The translations under genes were made by a program, and so were the position numbers. The notes below the pieces were generated by a model, which was given only the letters and a program-made list of their open reading frames with translations, made no database searches and was not told where the DNA came from. 64,000 nucleotides of DNA from assembly GCA_035079385.1 (NCBI GenBank), contig JAVHKY010000013.1:14878001-14942000 (forward strand), in the 5' to 3' direction. Source of the stretch: Aspidiotus rigidus (taxonomy: Eukaryota; Arthropoda; Insecta; Hemiptera; Diaspididae). This document shows positions 10,666 to 23,300 of this stretch, one piece after another. Numbering within the stretch: the stretch's first letter is position 1; each line of letters begins with the position of its first letter.

Positions 10666-13036
10666 GAATTAGAAACTTCAGGAGAGACCTGTTTTTTCTG
10701 GGCTGGTGTGAACTCGCAAATTTTGGAATCAGGTCCTTAGGATTCAGGTCCTTTCAGGAAAAACATGAAAGATGTGAAAACTATACTTCTCAGTTGGAAC
10801 TCCTCTGAGGTAATCTCCCCCGAAAATTACATATAATCTTGTGAACGTTATACGTCATTCTTGACGAATATTTCTTCTAATTCAAGTCGTACAGAGCCGA
10901 CCTATACAATTTATAAACCCATATTTTTACATATTTCAAAATAAATGTAAATTTACACCATGAATGCATAATAAAACGTTTTCCTATTTTCCTACAAATT
11001 AGTGTGATAGACGATAGCTTAACGAAATTAGGAACATTGAAAAAGGTGAAATTCGCTGTAGAGCGATTACAGGAAATACTGAGTGGTAACCCTGGTCCCC
11101 AAAGAATGAGATATACAATAGCTTAATTTTTGAAAGGAGTGCATGACGAGAGTACAGAAGATGATAAGGGAAATTTGTTTTCAGGTGAATTGTCCAACTA
11201 CAAGTACGCTCCACTAACATCCCGTGATATGGAAAGAAGCTTATTTAAATAAAACTATCCATCGAGACAATAGACTGGATTTTCATTTTGAAAATTAAAA
11301 AAAAAAAATCGTTCTCATAGCGTGCAATAATAAGATTTCGAGTGAAAAGTGGTATGAATATTAGGAAATACGTTGTATAATAATTAAATAATATAATTTT
11401 TGACGGAAAAATGAATGAATATATTTACATAATTCGAGGAGAATACTTACATATTTCAAAAAAAAAAGTACATAATTATGTTTGACAGCTCTATTAATCA
11501 TATTTTCTAATGAAAGATCAAAATCAAGATTGGAAAATCGTCATTATAAAACAGGTTTCTATAGATCGCCTCCAATTGCTATCAAAAACATTCCGCAAGT
11601 AGTTGACGAAGTGAGCTTTTGAATGTTAAAACGTTGCAATTTTTATTACTACATAAACTTACATCATGATCTTCGTCTTTCCTAGCCATATTATAAACGT
11701 ACGATCCAGCTGATTTTTATGCACGAATGTTTCTATAATAATTCAACACCAACAGTTCGAATTTAGCTCGATGATACGCTGTAACAATCATGTAATCCTA
11801 TCCTCGTTGGAATCATTGTTTCACAAGGTTGAAACGAGCTGAAATGAACACAATCAAAAGATTAGAAGGAAGTGGACGCATAATATAATAGTGATAAGAA
11901 AAAACTTCAGAACTTTGAAATTAAGTAAAGGAAGTACAGATGAAGAATATCGAGGATGGATGAAAGCGAGTAGCTTTCAAGGTCAGGTATTTGAATTTAG
12001 GGGTCGATGAAAAAATTTGAAGAAGTGAAATGATATATGTATAACACTTGAATTCACACAAACTGTGGAGGTGAAAATTTGTTTATTACGAGGTCATAGA
12101 ATCTACCTACTTTTGGAGTCGTCAGCGAGTAAGAAATTATTTTACTTCAACAGTACTGCCAGGGGTCTGGAAGGTCTAATACTTTAAGCTTGAACGAGTA
12201 CTAGTCTACGACTGACCAATCCATAAATAGTATATTACAAGCCACGGAGCGGAAACGTCGCTCGCTTCTTTTCTTGGAAGATGTTGTTTAAAACTGATAT
12301 TGCGAAGGCGCTTTTGCGCGCTGTTTTTTAGGAGCGAGAGCGTTCGTTTTGAAGGTTGCTGCGAGCGGACGGAAACGTAAATTAAGCGGACAGAAAAGTG
12401 AATTCAGCAGACAGAAAAGTGATTTTTGGCGTCATAATACAGAAAAAACTGCGCAAAACTCGTTTTCTAAGCCTCTAGCAAACCCGCCTGCAAATGAACG
12501 CTTTCGCTCCTACTCGTAAAAACAGCACGCAAAAAGCGCACTTTCGCAGGGTGTGTTTTGAGAAAGTTATTTTTCACTCTCACACTTTCACATTCTTCAG
12601 CCAATATAGGTAAGTCCGCAGAGGAGTATGGATTTTTTGTGGATAGTTGGTGTCAGTGATGTTAGACTGAATGTTGACAGATGCACGTACTCCTCGAAAA
12701 ATCTTAAATCTATCCTCATCCCTATTCCTGTTGTCTAATGGACCTGATGCTTATAGAAGTTCTATTTTATAAGATAGAAAGGGAACTTGGAAGAATTTGG
12801 ACTCGCGAACTACACGACTATAATCAATAAGAAAATTTATTCGTGGTTAGAACAGAGTCATATTATAAATAAATAAAATATTAGCACTAATAACCACACG
12901 AATTATTTTCATATTATTAGACGCCTTCATTATACGAGTGCATGATGTGATGAGGACTTGGAAAATTTCGACGTCCGAGCCATAGACGATAAAAGGCGTT
13001 TTTGGAGAAATGTCGACTTTCGAGCTGTACGGTATA
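10666..13036. other. Non-coding duplicated module, first copy
   Basis: No ORF with recognisable protein is present. The stretch 10980-12800 aligns by eye with 31680-32830, and part of it again with 28700-29290 and 55010-55660. A short ctcctcgaaaaatcttaaat stretch at 12690-12710 marks where the modules at 29395 and 55670 run on into a Penelope-like fragment. Here only its first bases remain. Confidence 0.55.
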
Positions 13037-14097
13037 TGTGATGCGGTGCGGGTGTCAGGAAATTTGTTCGAGCGATAATTGACCGACAGAAAAAATAACA
13101 CCGAAATTTGACCGACAGAAAAAAAGAACTTGAGAAATTAAGCAATGACGAAATTTGTCCGTATGAAAATTGTCAGTGCGAAAAAATTCATCGGAGAAAT
13201 TAGACAATGACGAAATTTCGAATAATAAAAAAATTGAACTTCGTGTCATTTGTAGTTAGTCGAAACTCGATAAGCTTGAATGTCATAGAAATTGTAAGTT
13301 CTTGTTATTGAATGACATACTCGTGCGTATGAACTACCCTAGTTTTATTATACGTGTATACAGGAAGGAGATTATGATAATACCACCATAAAGTATGAGT
13401 AATTTGTTTCTTTTGGTCCTCACTTTTGTACTTCACAAGATTATTCGTCATCTGAGGCAAGGTCAAATCATTCACATGATTTTCTTGTGACGGCTTATCT
13501 CCTTTTGACTGTAGTCTTCGTCCTTTTGTTCTGTTATCATTGTATTCAGTTCAGATGCCGCTATTCGACTACATCGATCTGAATTACCCTTAAACGTTGA
13601 TGAAGTGGAGGATGACGTCAATGGTGCAGACGACCATCTCTTAACTCATTTGAGGGGTATCGCCCACAATTTAGATTATCAACATTTCAATTTTCCAAAA
13701 TGTGTATTTTTTCCCACTCTCAAATTTCGCACGAACAAATTTCTTGAAATGTAAATTTCGCCACGTTCAAATTTCGTGCGTTCATTTTTCAGCAATCACT
13801 ATTTTCTGTCATTAAATTTTCGGTGTTTTTTTTTTTCTGTCGATCATATTTCGCTCGGATAAATTTCATGGACTCGCGGTGCGCGAAACCCTAGGATAAG
13901 TCGGAATTTTTTTCCTCTAAATTCACCACCAAAAAACCCCCGGATCCTCCCGACTCGTTTAAGACCAAAACCAGCCCGATCCGATAAGTTATCACTGTTA
14001 TCGGATCGGGCTGGTTTTGGTCCCAAACGATTTAGGAAAATGAAATAAAAAAAAAAAAATTCCCGACTTATCCTAGGGTTTCGCGCACCGCATCACA
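13037..14097. mobile_element. MITE with TA target site, split by a second element
   Basis: The ends are tgtgatgcggtgcg (13037) and cgcaccgcatcaca (ending 14097), flanked by TA on each side. The empty site near 33440 reads ggtatatgatagg. The inner arm words cgaaaccctaggataagtcg and its complement near 14062-14085 give a long hairpin. A perfect central palindrome lies about 13977-14020 (gataagttatcactgttatc). Removing the nested element (13051-13875 plus its duplication) leaves about 228 bp. The family is the same as 14725-14989. A TA duplication suggests a Tc1/mariner-type mobiliser. Confidence 0.75.
13051..13875. mobile_element. Nested TIR element with exact 8-bp target duplication
   Basis: This 825-bp insert sits inside the left arm of the surrounding MITE. 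The word gcggtgcg is repeated exactly at 13043-13050 and 13876-13883. The ends are imperfect inverted repeats: gaaatttgttcgagcg near the left end matches the complement of cgctcggataaatttc near the right end, followed in both arms by gaccgacagaaaa-like and caccgaaattt-like words. Repeated cgaaattt and gacagaaa words run through the arms. No transposase is present. An 8-bp duplication suggests hAT-type mobilisation. Confidence 0.75.
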
Positions 14098-14724
14098 TAT
14101 GACAGAAGGGGTGACTTGGAAGAATTCTGAATATAAAAATTTCCACTTCTGAGCTTTCTCTTTCAGGATAGTGAGGAACGAACTAAAATCTTTATCCAGA
14201 AAAAAATTATAAGCAAACAGACCGTTTCCCGTTTGCCTCGCTTAACACAGTTAATGAAAGCAAGCTACTGAAATCTTCAATACTACACAAGAACATTTAA
14301 AAAATATTTACTTACTAATATGAATTTTCGTTTGAGGACCCTCACATGAATGATAGTACGAGAGTTTAAATGCTTGATTGATCCTACAAAAATGATACAA
14401 AAATTCAACTTACCCGAGAGTGAACGCGCGTCCAAATGAGGTACATTTAAGAAGTCTGTAGGTGTAACTATACGTATGTGATACGGTAAGAAACGAGATC
14501 TTATTCTCGAGTATTTAAACGGGAATACCATAGAATATGCAAATTAATTCTTCTTGAAACGAGATGATATCTTAAGCCATAATTATAGTTACGCGAAAAT
14601 CGGGACAAATAAATTAAAATCATCGCGCTTTTTTTCCGTTCACAAATTACAAAAAGATGTTTAGTTTATCGTCGCTGTGGTATAAATGCATGATAAGCAC
14701 TTGACTGGAATTAGCCCAAGAAAA
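14098..14724. other. Non-coding duplicated module
   Basis: No gene is seen. The stretch is strongly matched at 33450-34090 and again, more diverged, at 56640-57230, including the words accgtttcccgtttgcctcg and tgaattttcgtttgaggacc. It is part of the module that accompanies each transporter copy. Confidence 0.55.
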
Positions 14725-14989
14725 TGTGATGCGATCTGCGAAACCATAGGATAAGTCGCGCTGGTGGGACCCCCCCTGTGTAAAACCTACCTTCACAAAA
14801 TGCAACTACACATGCTATAAACACAAAATAATATCTTCGTGTTGTTTGCCGAATATTTGCGCCACGATGTTACTCAAAATAAATCATTCTGGTTAACTGC
14901 ATGTTGATATCGCTATATTCCGAGGCGAGTTTTACATGGGGTGGTCCCGCCAGTGCGACTTATCCTATGGTTTCGCAAATCGCATCACA
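14725..14989. mobile_element. MITE, same family as 13037-14097
   Basis: The terminal inverted repeats are tgtgatgcgatctgcgaaac at the left and its near-perfect complement ending cgcatcaca at the right, continuing into ccataggataagtcgc in both arms. The homologous site near 34098 reads gaaaatgacacttctg with no insert. It is 265 bp long and non-coding. Confidence 0.75.
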
Positions 14990-15290
14990 AATAACACTTC
15001 TGAAAAATAAAAATTTTCTGGCAAAGGTTTTATTGTTAGAATTTACTCGAAGTTGGTCTCAGGAACATGTGAGATAAAGCCGACTCCCACCAAGTGGTAG
15101 GCTTCCACTGTAGCTGGTTTTCCGCATTTATTTCGAAAACAAAGGCAGTTACGGGAACATTACCCGAGTCCAAAAATGATTCTCATATAATTTCCTATAA
15201 AAAAGTATTCTTGGTATTTTTCATGAAAACGCATCATTATGTGAGTTTTTTGATTTACGTGAATTCCTGTATTATGCACATTAACTGTAC
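14990..15290 (+). repeat. Dispersed repeat, copy 1 (ctggcaaaggttttattg family)
   Basis: The word order ctggcaaaggttttattg, ttggtctcaggaacatgtg, aagtggtaggcttccactg, ggcagttacggg and aaaaaagtattcttg is shared with 34103-34430. It also appears, reverse-complemented, in 18700-18860 and 44690-44960. It has no coding capacity. Its members sit next to the ~49-bp arrays. The element class is unknown. Confidence 0.6.
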
Positions 15291-15984
15291 GTATATCATG
15301 TAGTGAGGGTATACGAATTGAATAATTCTTAGCAAAATGAAAATAATTCGATGTATATGTTACGGTACAAGTACGTCGACGGTTCAAGTAGGTTTTCCGC
15401 TGCCGCGGAGCGCGTGAGTACACGCCAGCGCGTGATTTCACGACCACCTTGTTGCCGAGTAGACGCGTTGAATGAACGAGCTCGGCGCCTTCAACCGCTC
15501 GACCACAATGCAGCGCTTACGAGAATGCGTTTGTTTACCCTTCATTATTTCGACTCGTACTTTTCGGGCAGTCATGCTGCGCTGTTTACCTTTAGTTTAT
15601 CTGTCTTAATGATTAAATTTCTTTCGATTATCGGCAATTGTCTCTGTTGATAGTTGATAATTTCGTCATAAATGTTACGAATGAAAATGTTTGAAAGATG
15701 GGAAATATTAATCGTGAAATTATTCGCAAGACCATTCTCTATGTTTCGTAATTTCTTATCACTTAAGCGTTTTTCTTTTTATCAGGAAGAAAATACTCGT
15801 ATTTACGTCTTCTCTCTCACCTATCAGAAAAACAAAGTCAAAACAAATTAGAACATGCATGATCGATCAATTAAAATGAATTGAAATGATTGGTATTATA
15901 ACTAATAAAGAAGAACGTATGAATTATTGTTATTTGGAATTAATTGAAATTTGTGTACGATTCAGAATACAACCTTGAGTGTAA
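15291..15984. other. Non-coding stretch with a locally GC-rich tRNA-like relic
   Basis: Nothing codes convincingly. A GC-rich patch (about 15370-15540) contains, on the minus strand, tggtcgagcggttgaaggcg at about 15486-15510. This resembles the A-box and D-arm of a serine- or leucine-type tRNA. No matching T-arm or cloverleaf follows, so it is at most a tRNA-derived SINE relic. Confidence 0.3.
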
Positions 15985-17885
15985 TGCAAAATTTTGATTC
16001 TATTAATTTTTCATGGTTTGTTTCTTAGTCTCATTGAAACATATTCCAATTGATTCCATCATTGTTTTATGGTTTCTCCGTGGTTTCTCCCTTGGTCTAA
16101 CTGAAATGAATGTTGATACTATCGATCTATTCATGGTTTCACCCTGAGTCTAATTTAAATGTTGATTTCATCAATTTTTTATGGTTTCTTCCTTAGTCTA
16201 ATTCAAATTTTGAATCTATCAATTTTTCATGGTTTCTTTTTTAGTCTACCTAATTGAATCATATTGGTTCCATCAATTTTTTTATGGTTTCTTCCCTGGT
16301 CTAACTCAAATGTTGATTCTATCAATCTATTTATGGTTTCTCCCTGAGTCTAATTGAAATGTTGATTCTATCAATCGATTTATGGTTTCTCCCTATAAGT
16401 CTAATTTAAATGTTGATTCCATCAATTTTTTATGGTTTCTTCCTTAGTCTAATTCAAATTTTGAACTTATCAATTTTTTGTGGTTTCTTTTTTAGTCTAA
16501 TTGAAACATATTGATTCCATCAATTTTTTCATGGTTTCTTCCCTGGTCTAACTCAAATGTTGATTCAATCTATCTATTTATGGTTTCTCCCTGAGTCTGA
16601 TTTAAATGTTGATTCCATCAATTTTTATGATTTCTTCCTTAGTCTAATTCAGATTTTGAATCTATCAATTTTTCAGGGTTCTTCCTTGGTCTAATTGAAA
16701 CATATTGATTCCATCAATTTTTTTATGGTTTCCTCCTTGGCCTAACTCAAATGTTGATTCTATCAATCTATTTATGGTTTCACCCTGAGTCTAATTTAAA
16801 AGTTGATTTCATCAATTTTTTATGGTTTCTTCCTTAGTCTAATTCAAATTTTGAATCTATCAATTTTTCATGGTTTCTTTTTTAGTCTAATTGAATCATA
16901 TTGGTTCCATCAATTTTTTTATGGTTTCTTCCCTGGTCTAACTCAAATGTTGATTCTATCAATCTATTTATGGTTTCTCCCTGAGTCTATGTTGATTTCA
17001 TCAATTTTTCATGGTTTCTTCCCTGGTCTAACTCGAATGTTGATTCTATCAATCTATTTATGGTTTCTCCCTGAGTCTAATTGAAATGTTGATTCGATCA
17101 ATCGATTTATGGTTTCTCCCTATAAGTCTAATTTAAATGTTGATTCCATCAATTTTTTATGGTTTCTTCCTTAGTCTAATTCAAATTTTGAACTTATCAA
17201 TTTTTTGTGGTTTCTTTTTTAGTCTAACTCAAATGTTGATTCTATCAATCTATTTATGGTTTCTCCCTGAGTCTAATTGAAATGTTGATTCGATCAATCG
17301 ATTTATGGTTTCTCCCTATAAGTCTAATTTAAATGTTGATTCCATCAATTTTTTATGGTTTCTTCCTTAGTCTAATTCAAATTTTGAACTTATCAATTTT
17401 TTGTGGTTTCTTTTTTAGTCTAATTGAAACATATTGATTCCATCAATTTTTTCATGGTTTCTCCCCTGGTCTAACTCAAATGTTGATTCAATCAATCTAT
17501 TTATGGTTTCTCCCTGAGTCTAATTTAAATGTTGATTCCATCAATTTTTATGATTTCTTCCTTAGTCTAATTCAGATTTTGAATCTATCAATTTTTCAGG
17601 GTTCTTCCTTGGTCTAATTGAAACATATTGATTCCATCAATTTTTTTATTGTTTCCTCCTTGGCCTAACTCAAATGTTGATTCTATCAATCTATTTATGG
17701 TTTTTCCCTCAGTCTAATTTAAATGTTGATTCCATCAATTTTTCATCATGGTTTCTTCCTTAGTCTAATTGAAACTATTGATTCCATTAATTTTTTTATG
17801 GTTCTTTCCTTGGTCTAACTCAAATGTTGATTCTAGTAATTCATTTTTGATTTCTCCTTCAGCCTAATTCAAATTTTGATGCGGA
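15985..17885 (+). repeat. Tandem array of a ~49-bp repeat (about 38 units)
   Basis: Successive units carry tatggtttctycc, gtctaattyaaat and gttgattctatcaat with point differences and small length changes. Several variants recur in fixed order: the block starting at 17041 returns at about 17237, a step near 196 bp, or four units. This is a higher-order repeat. The unit is not a multiple of three, so the long readable ORF across it is not evidence of a gene. The same repeat occurs reverse-complemented at 34975-35471 and 43891-44040. Confidence 0.9.
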
Positions 17886-18699
17886 CTATGTATTTTTAAA
17901 TGAATTTAAAAATGTAACTTTTGTAGACGATCTTTTCCGCGAGGAGGATATGTCATAAATTACTTTTAAATTATGTCATATTGTTACTAGAAATAAATTA
18001 GTTCTTCCTCACTCATATGAAACTCATTGCGTGAATACCATTCCTGTAACACTCCATATGACGATCTTTTATGCAATGTGTAAAGTCACAAAACATCGCA
18101 ATTTTGTGTTATTATTCCTCCACATAAATTTACTATTATCGTAGAAAAATAATTTTAATAAAAAAAAGGTTTAAAACAAATTTCCGAAAAAAAAAAAAAT
18201 TTACAAAAAATAGTCTGAACGGGGCTCGAACCAGGGTTCAAATGACAAAACTTTGCATTTTAAGAAGAACATCCGTGGCTAGCAACGCACACGCGTCGAC
18301 GAGCGTGGCTAAAAAAAAGCTCACGCAGAAGCGTAAGCATCACCGACTTTTCAATAATTTGCTATAAAATCATTTACACATGCTCCCCATACCTAAACTT
18401 CATTGTTTCTCAGTTATAAGCTGATTGTGATAATAATGATTTAAGGTATTCCACTTTCTCTTCTATTGTTCAATTCATTTCTAATCTTTTTAATGGGTTC
18501 TATTAAAATTAAAATATAAAACTTAGGTGATTTAGAAGAATCTTAAAGTATTAACCTGACTGTCCATTTCCAAAAATAGGTACAGTAAGATATTATAAAG
18601 TCGATAATGACAAAAATCAAAACATAGATGAGGAAAACTGAAATGGGCAATGAAACTTCCACTTCGTCTTTACCTGAATTTCAACATTACTAAATGCGA
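17886..18699. other. Non-coding sequence flanking array 1, with B-box-like word
   Basis: No gene is seen. On the minus strand ggttcgagccc (about 18218-18228) matches the internal B-box of tRNA-type promoters and is followed by a T-rich run. No A-box or cloverleaf could be assembled. A comparable ggttcaaatcc with a T-run lies beside the other array (about 34901). Confidence 0.35.
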
Positions 18700-18965
18700 T
18701 AAAACAATTTTTGTACACGTCCACGCCCCCTGCAGTTGAAGCATATCACTTGGGGGGAGGGGGTTGGCTTCTTCCAACATGTTTCTGAGACCAACTTCAA
18801 TAGATTCTAACAGTAAAACCTTTGCCAGAGATTTTTTTTCATACCATTTTTAATATCTCATTTTCCTGGGCTATTTGTGGTCCTACGGCCCTGATGAAGA
18901 GATGAAGAACGTAGTACGTTCGAAACGTCAGTCTTTCTCGCAATATATTTTTTCGGACGAAAGTG
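18700..18965 (-). repeat. Dispersed repeat, copy 2, with ribozyme-like tail
   Basis: This is the reverse complement of the family at 14990-15290, including the complement of ctggcaaaggttttactg near 18817-18834. It is followed by a plus-strand tail: ctgatga at 18891-18897, a perfect 7-bp hairpin gaacgta-g-tacgttc at 18907-18921, and gaaac at 18922-18926. The same tail occurs at 45069-45103. The order recalls a hammerhead core but has extra bases between ctgatga and the hairpin. Confidence 0.5.
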
Positions 18966-20353
18966 TTCTCAAATTTATTTCCAAAAATAGAGTCGCAGGT
19001 CGGTTCGAAAACCGGAGGGGTAGATTTTGAGGTAATTTTTTTTGAAACGGAAGGGTAGCATATTTTGTGCTCGGCCCCTCCCCCTCGTCGTGACTTTGAG
19101 CATTTTAATTAAACTGACCTATAGTTATTTTATCTCCGTACTTTTCATTTTGTCTGTTAAAAAAAAAAAATTGTTTACTTTTTATAGTCTTCTCCTTGTT
19201 CCGAGAGTTGAATAGATTTTGTTACAAATTTGTGGTCTCTGTTAACTTGAAAAGTTTCGTGTATTTTTCTGAAGAGATATCATGCTTATCATTGAACAAA
19301 TGTTAGCGGACCTTCTAGTAGTCGAGAAAGCCACAATAGGTACAAGTGAGAACGAACAAACTGATTATTATAAGTAATTTGTCAAAGTTCCGCATAATTA
19401 ACGATTGATTATCGATCTCGTGCCTCCTTGGAACTGAGAAACTGCAAGAAATACGGATACATCGTCGTCCTCATATTCATTTGACGTTGTGTATCCACTG
19501 AGGCTAGCACGGCATCAAATCATTTTGCAAGTATTTGGATACCTAACTTATAAGTTGTCATGTTCATTATTGGATAGATATTCACGTGTCTTCCAACAGC
19601 CAAAAAGGTAAAATACAGGTGAGAATAAACCTGCACTGGACCCATAAAGATGATTACTTATACTTATAGGTAGTTTACAAACGTTCGCCTCAGTTACGGA
19701 TCGCGTTCCAATATTGTGCTTCCTTTCACCGATTGGAGCTGTGAATTTGCAAAAATAAAAAGATCAATGGGAACAAAACGTATATCGTCGTTATCGTGTT
19801 CATTCAACGTTACATTTCCTACCTAATTTGTAGTAGAACTCCAAGTAAATGAGCTCAAGTGTTCGATGATATTTGAATGGTCGTTGATGAAAGATGCTTT
19901 TGGTAAAGAAAGTATATTTTCCTGTAAATGAAGAAAATATTCAAGAATTATCAATAATGATTTTCATCAGCGATATTGTTCGAAAAGAGATTTATGTAAA
20001 TATCGCCTATCTTCCTAAGTACTCAATTGTGTCCTTATGCTGTAAAACATCTGAACACCCCTTCATATTTCCTCAGACCCACTAAAATTTTTAATTCGAT
20101 CCTAACCAGTTTCTCCTATTAAACGCACTTGAAACTTCTAAATCGCCAGTAACGTTTGTACATACTTTACCATAAAAAAATCCGTAAAATATGTTCCTCT
20201 ACAGAACTGGCTCAGTGAGTACTTGCTTCCATTTTCCACTCGACTAAAATATTATACGATTTACTTGAACCAACAAACACAGTTCCAACATAATAGTGTT
20301 TGTCGAATTTAAGGCAATAATGTACTACATAAATGTGATTTAATAATAACCAA
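18966..20353. other. Duplicated non-coding sequence 3' of copy B
   Basis: No gene is seen. Most of it matches 47066-49500 in order (for example cggttcgaaaaccggaggg, ttatcattgaacaaat and tatcgcctatcttcctaa). It lies downstream of copy B on the minus strand and may hold its 3' UTR and terminator. Short ORFs here are not conserved in frame between the two copies. Confidence 0.45.
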
Positions 20354-23300
20354 TCATACGCACGCGCATAAAAATACCAAAATGACACCTGTAGCGGCTG
20401 AAACTAGAAATATTGCTTTCGGATGGATATCCAAAGTTCTTTTATAAACGGTAGTATAAATAAGTGAGCCCAGAATCGGACTTATAGTTTCACCAAACCC
20501 GAATAGCGCAAAAACTTTACCTGTAATCAGAGGGATGCATATTCAACATGATACTGTCACAATCCTTCTCTCATAAATTACCGAATGCTTGCAAATTGAT
20601 ACGTACCAATGTCATTAGCTTGTACAATTTTTGATAAGAAACTTCGCACGATACCTGTATTTATCAGTAAAGTATGACTTAATGGTGCTGTGACATAAAC
20701 GAGCCAATTTTGTGTCCCAAAATAAAATACTATTTCACTCGAAAGATTAATTCCAATCAATAAACTGAGAATAGTCAAATCGGTTAGATTTAACAATTTG
20801 CTAGTTGCTGTGAATGCTGCAAAAGCTGCCAAATGAGATAAGAAGAAAAATATTGTTAAAGTATCGATCTTCCAAACCGAAAAAATACAATAGGTCTTTG
20901 GTGAATATTTACCCTGAAGAATTGTAGCAATGACACTCAAGTACGAATAGTCGTCTGCTGTCCATCCGAGAGTTTTTTGTAGAAATAAATAGAAGACCAT
21001 ATGATCGCCTAGAGAAAAATATTGTAGTTATTGTCTTCAGCGTACGGTTTACTGATTATGATCAGAGCGAGCAGTTAAAGTGCGTAAATGTAGTCAAAAC
21101 TTTAGTCCTGCGTGAATGATAATCAAATATTGTTGGAGAACGGTACTTCAAATTAAACACCGCCACCCCACCTTTTTCGCAAAAACTAAAACCTCGATTA
21201 TTTATTTTTAACTGGCTGCAGGTTTGTACCTCTCCTTCCATCGAATGATTTCTCGAGCGAATTGAGAAGGGATACATTACTGATCATTTTTGTCAATTGC
21301 CTTCAGCGATCTGACCAAGGACTGTGAGCGATTTTTACCCGCGAGCATCACAACAGAAAATGAGACCCCTCGTATAACATTTCCTCTCTGACCAACAATC
21401 GATTGCTAACAAACGAGGATTTGGACGCCAGCAACAATGCTGCCGGAATTTTCACACTCTTTCGCCTCTTGTTACATTTTCTTCATCGCCTAGCACAACG
21501 AAAAATTATTGTACTTTTGCCCAACCCGAACCAAAACGGAACCCCGGTCGATTTCTAACCGCGAGCTCACAACTGAAGATGTGGCCGCCAGAAACAATCC
21601 ATCCATCACCTAATATTGACAGAATTTTTGTACTTATACTCGCTGTGATCGGTTTAGTCACTCCATCCGAGTGCCCAGGGCGAGTTCACAATAAAGGTTG
21701 AGCTGTCAAGTAAGTCTACTGTCTCTCGGATTACACAACGAGAACTTTCGTACTCTTCCCCGCTTTCATCGGTATAGGTGCTCAGTTTGGATACTTTGTC
21801 ACCGCGCGTACACGATAGAGTAGGAGGCCATCTAGTAACTTTCTTACCGTCACCAAGCACAACGAGAAATTTCGTACAGTTGACTACTCTGGTCATACAC
21901 GCAGCCGAGACGGGTTTCCCACCGCGAGCTGACAATAGAAGAAGGCTTCCGTCGCCTAATGCAATACGGATAAGAATGTTTATTTTCTTCTAAATCAGCA
22001 CACTAAAAAATACCAAAAGGTATGGTTCAACAATTCTTGACTACTCTTCCCCCTCCCTTATCATTCATCCCATATCACAGGCAGGGCCGAAGTCGATCTC
22101 TCCCCCTCCCACAAGCGCTGGAGGGGAAAGGGACGCCCACAAAGGAAAACTCAAACGAAGCACACGCAATTCACCCTGTTTTCAGGCCAAAAATTGAATA
22201 CAAGAGGGCCTGGATAAGATCGGAAGCGAAAGTGACCAGTACAAACGAAAAACTCCTCGGCACATTCCAGCACAAGCGATTCCATCAATACTTGTTCCAA
22301 AAATCCACTAATTATCCAAATTAGGTCTTGCATATCTACTGTTCCCTCCCAAGAGTTGGAGCGAAAGGAGATAAGCACAATTGAAAAACTGTACTGCTCA
22401 ATCCAGGATAAACGAATCTACCCACTTTGACCCCAAGAATCGAGATTAAGGGAGCTGGAAATATGGACCTCACTTCCTCAAAGTCTGTTTCCATGTTTGT
22501 TTACATTGGCGAGAATACTTCTAATTCCTTATGTTCAGTCCCTAACGGCAGTAGGTTACCAAATTGTTATCAATGTAGAAGAGGAAAATATGAAACATAC
22601 CAACAAATTGCACAAAAGTAACCACATCCAACAATACCGAAAAGATTAAAATTTGAACAACAATTGGCGGCTGCTTGGTGAAACACGTTATGTAGATACT
22701 TTTGACGTGAGACCATTGGAAAGGATTCTTACTGACCAATTTACGTTGATGCTGTGGAATAACAAAACAAAAATTATAATTATTTCTCGTACATTAGCTG
22801 ATGATATCAGGGCGATATCAAAGTACGGGCACGCGGAGCATGTGCCCAGGGGCGCAAAATTTTAGAAAAAAAAGGACCGAACGGAAGACAAAGTGAGAAG
22901 TGCCGGGCCGACAGGCGACGAAGTGCCCAGGAGCGCGCGTCAAGAGTCATGATCCGGTCCTGAATGACATTCTGGGATGATTTATAAGAAGAGGGTTTTC
23001 ACAATTTCCTCGCTCGCTATGTCAGTAGTACAGGCGGGACTTTGGTACACTTTCCCTATGATAAAAATTCATTAAATTAACAGAAAATACACTCCAAAAA
23101 AAAAAAATACCGCACAAACGTTCCGAAAAACATTCAGACATTATTTTACTCGTTTCTCATACTTTTTCAGAGAAAATCACCAATCTGGTATAAGAAAATA
23201 GACTTTTAAAAAATTATAATTTTCCAGACTGCATATTTGTTCTGAGTTGTATCTCAGACTTTTTTCAGAGAAAAATCACCGATCCGGTGTAAGAAAAGAC

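Noticed and set aside
15351..15650. 99-codon ORF over a GC-rich patch
   Set aside because: Its length follows from local GC content, and there is no domain. The tRNA-like word there is on the other strand.
16803..17084. 93-codon plus-strand ORF rich in IFHGFF and YLWFLPES
   Set aside because: It runs across the ~49-bp tandem array. The unit is not a multiple of three, so the frame is accidental.
18190..18330. Possible tRNA gene on the minus strand
   Set aside because: Only a B-box-like word is present; no acceptor, D-arm or anticodon stem could be paired.
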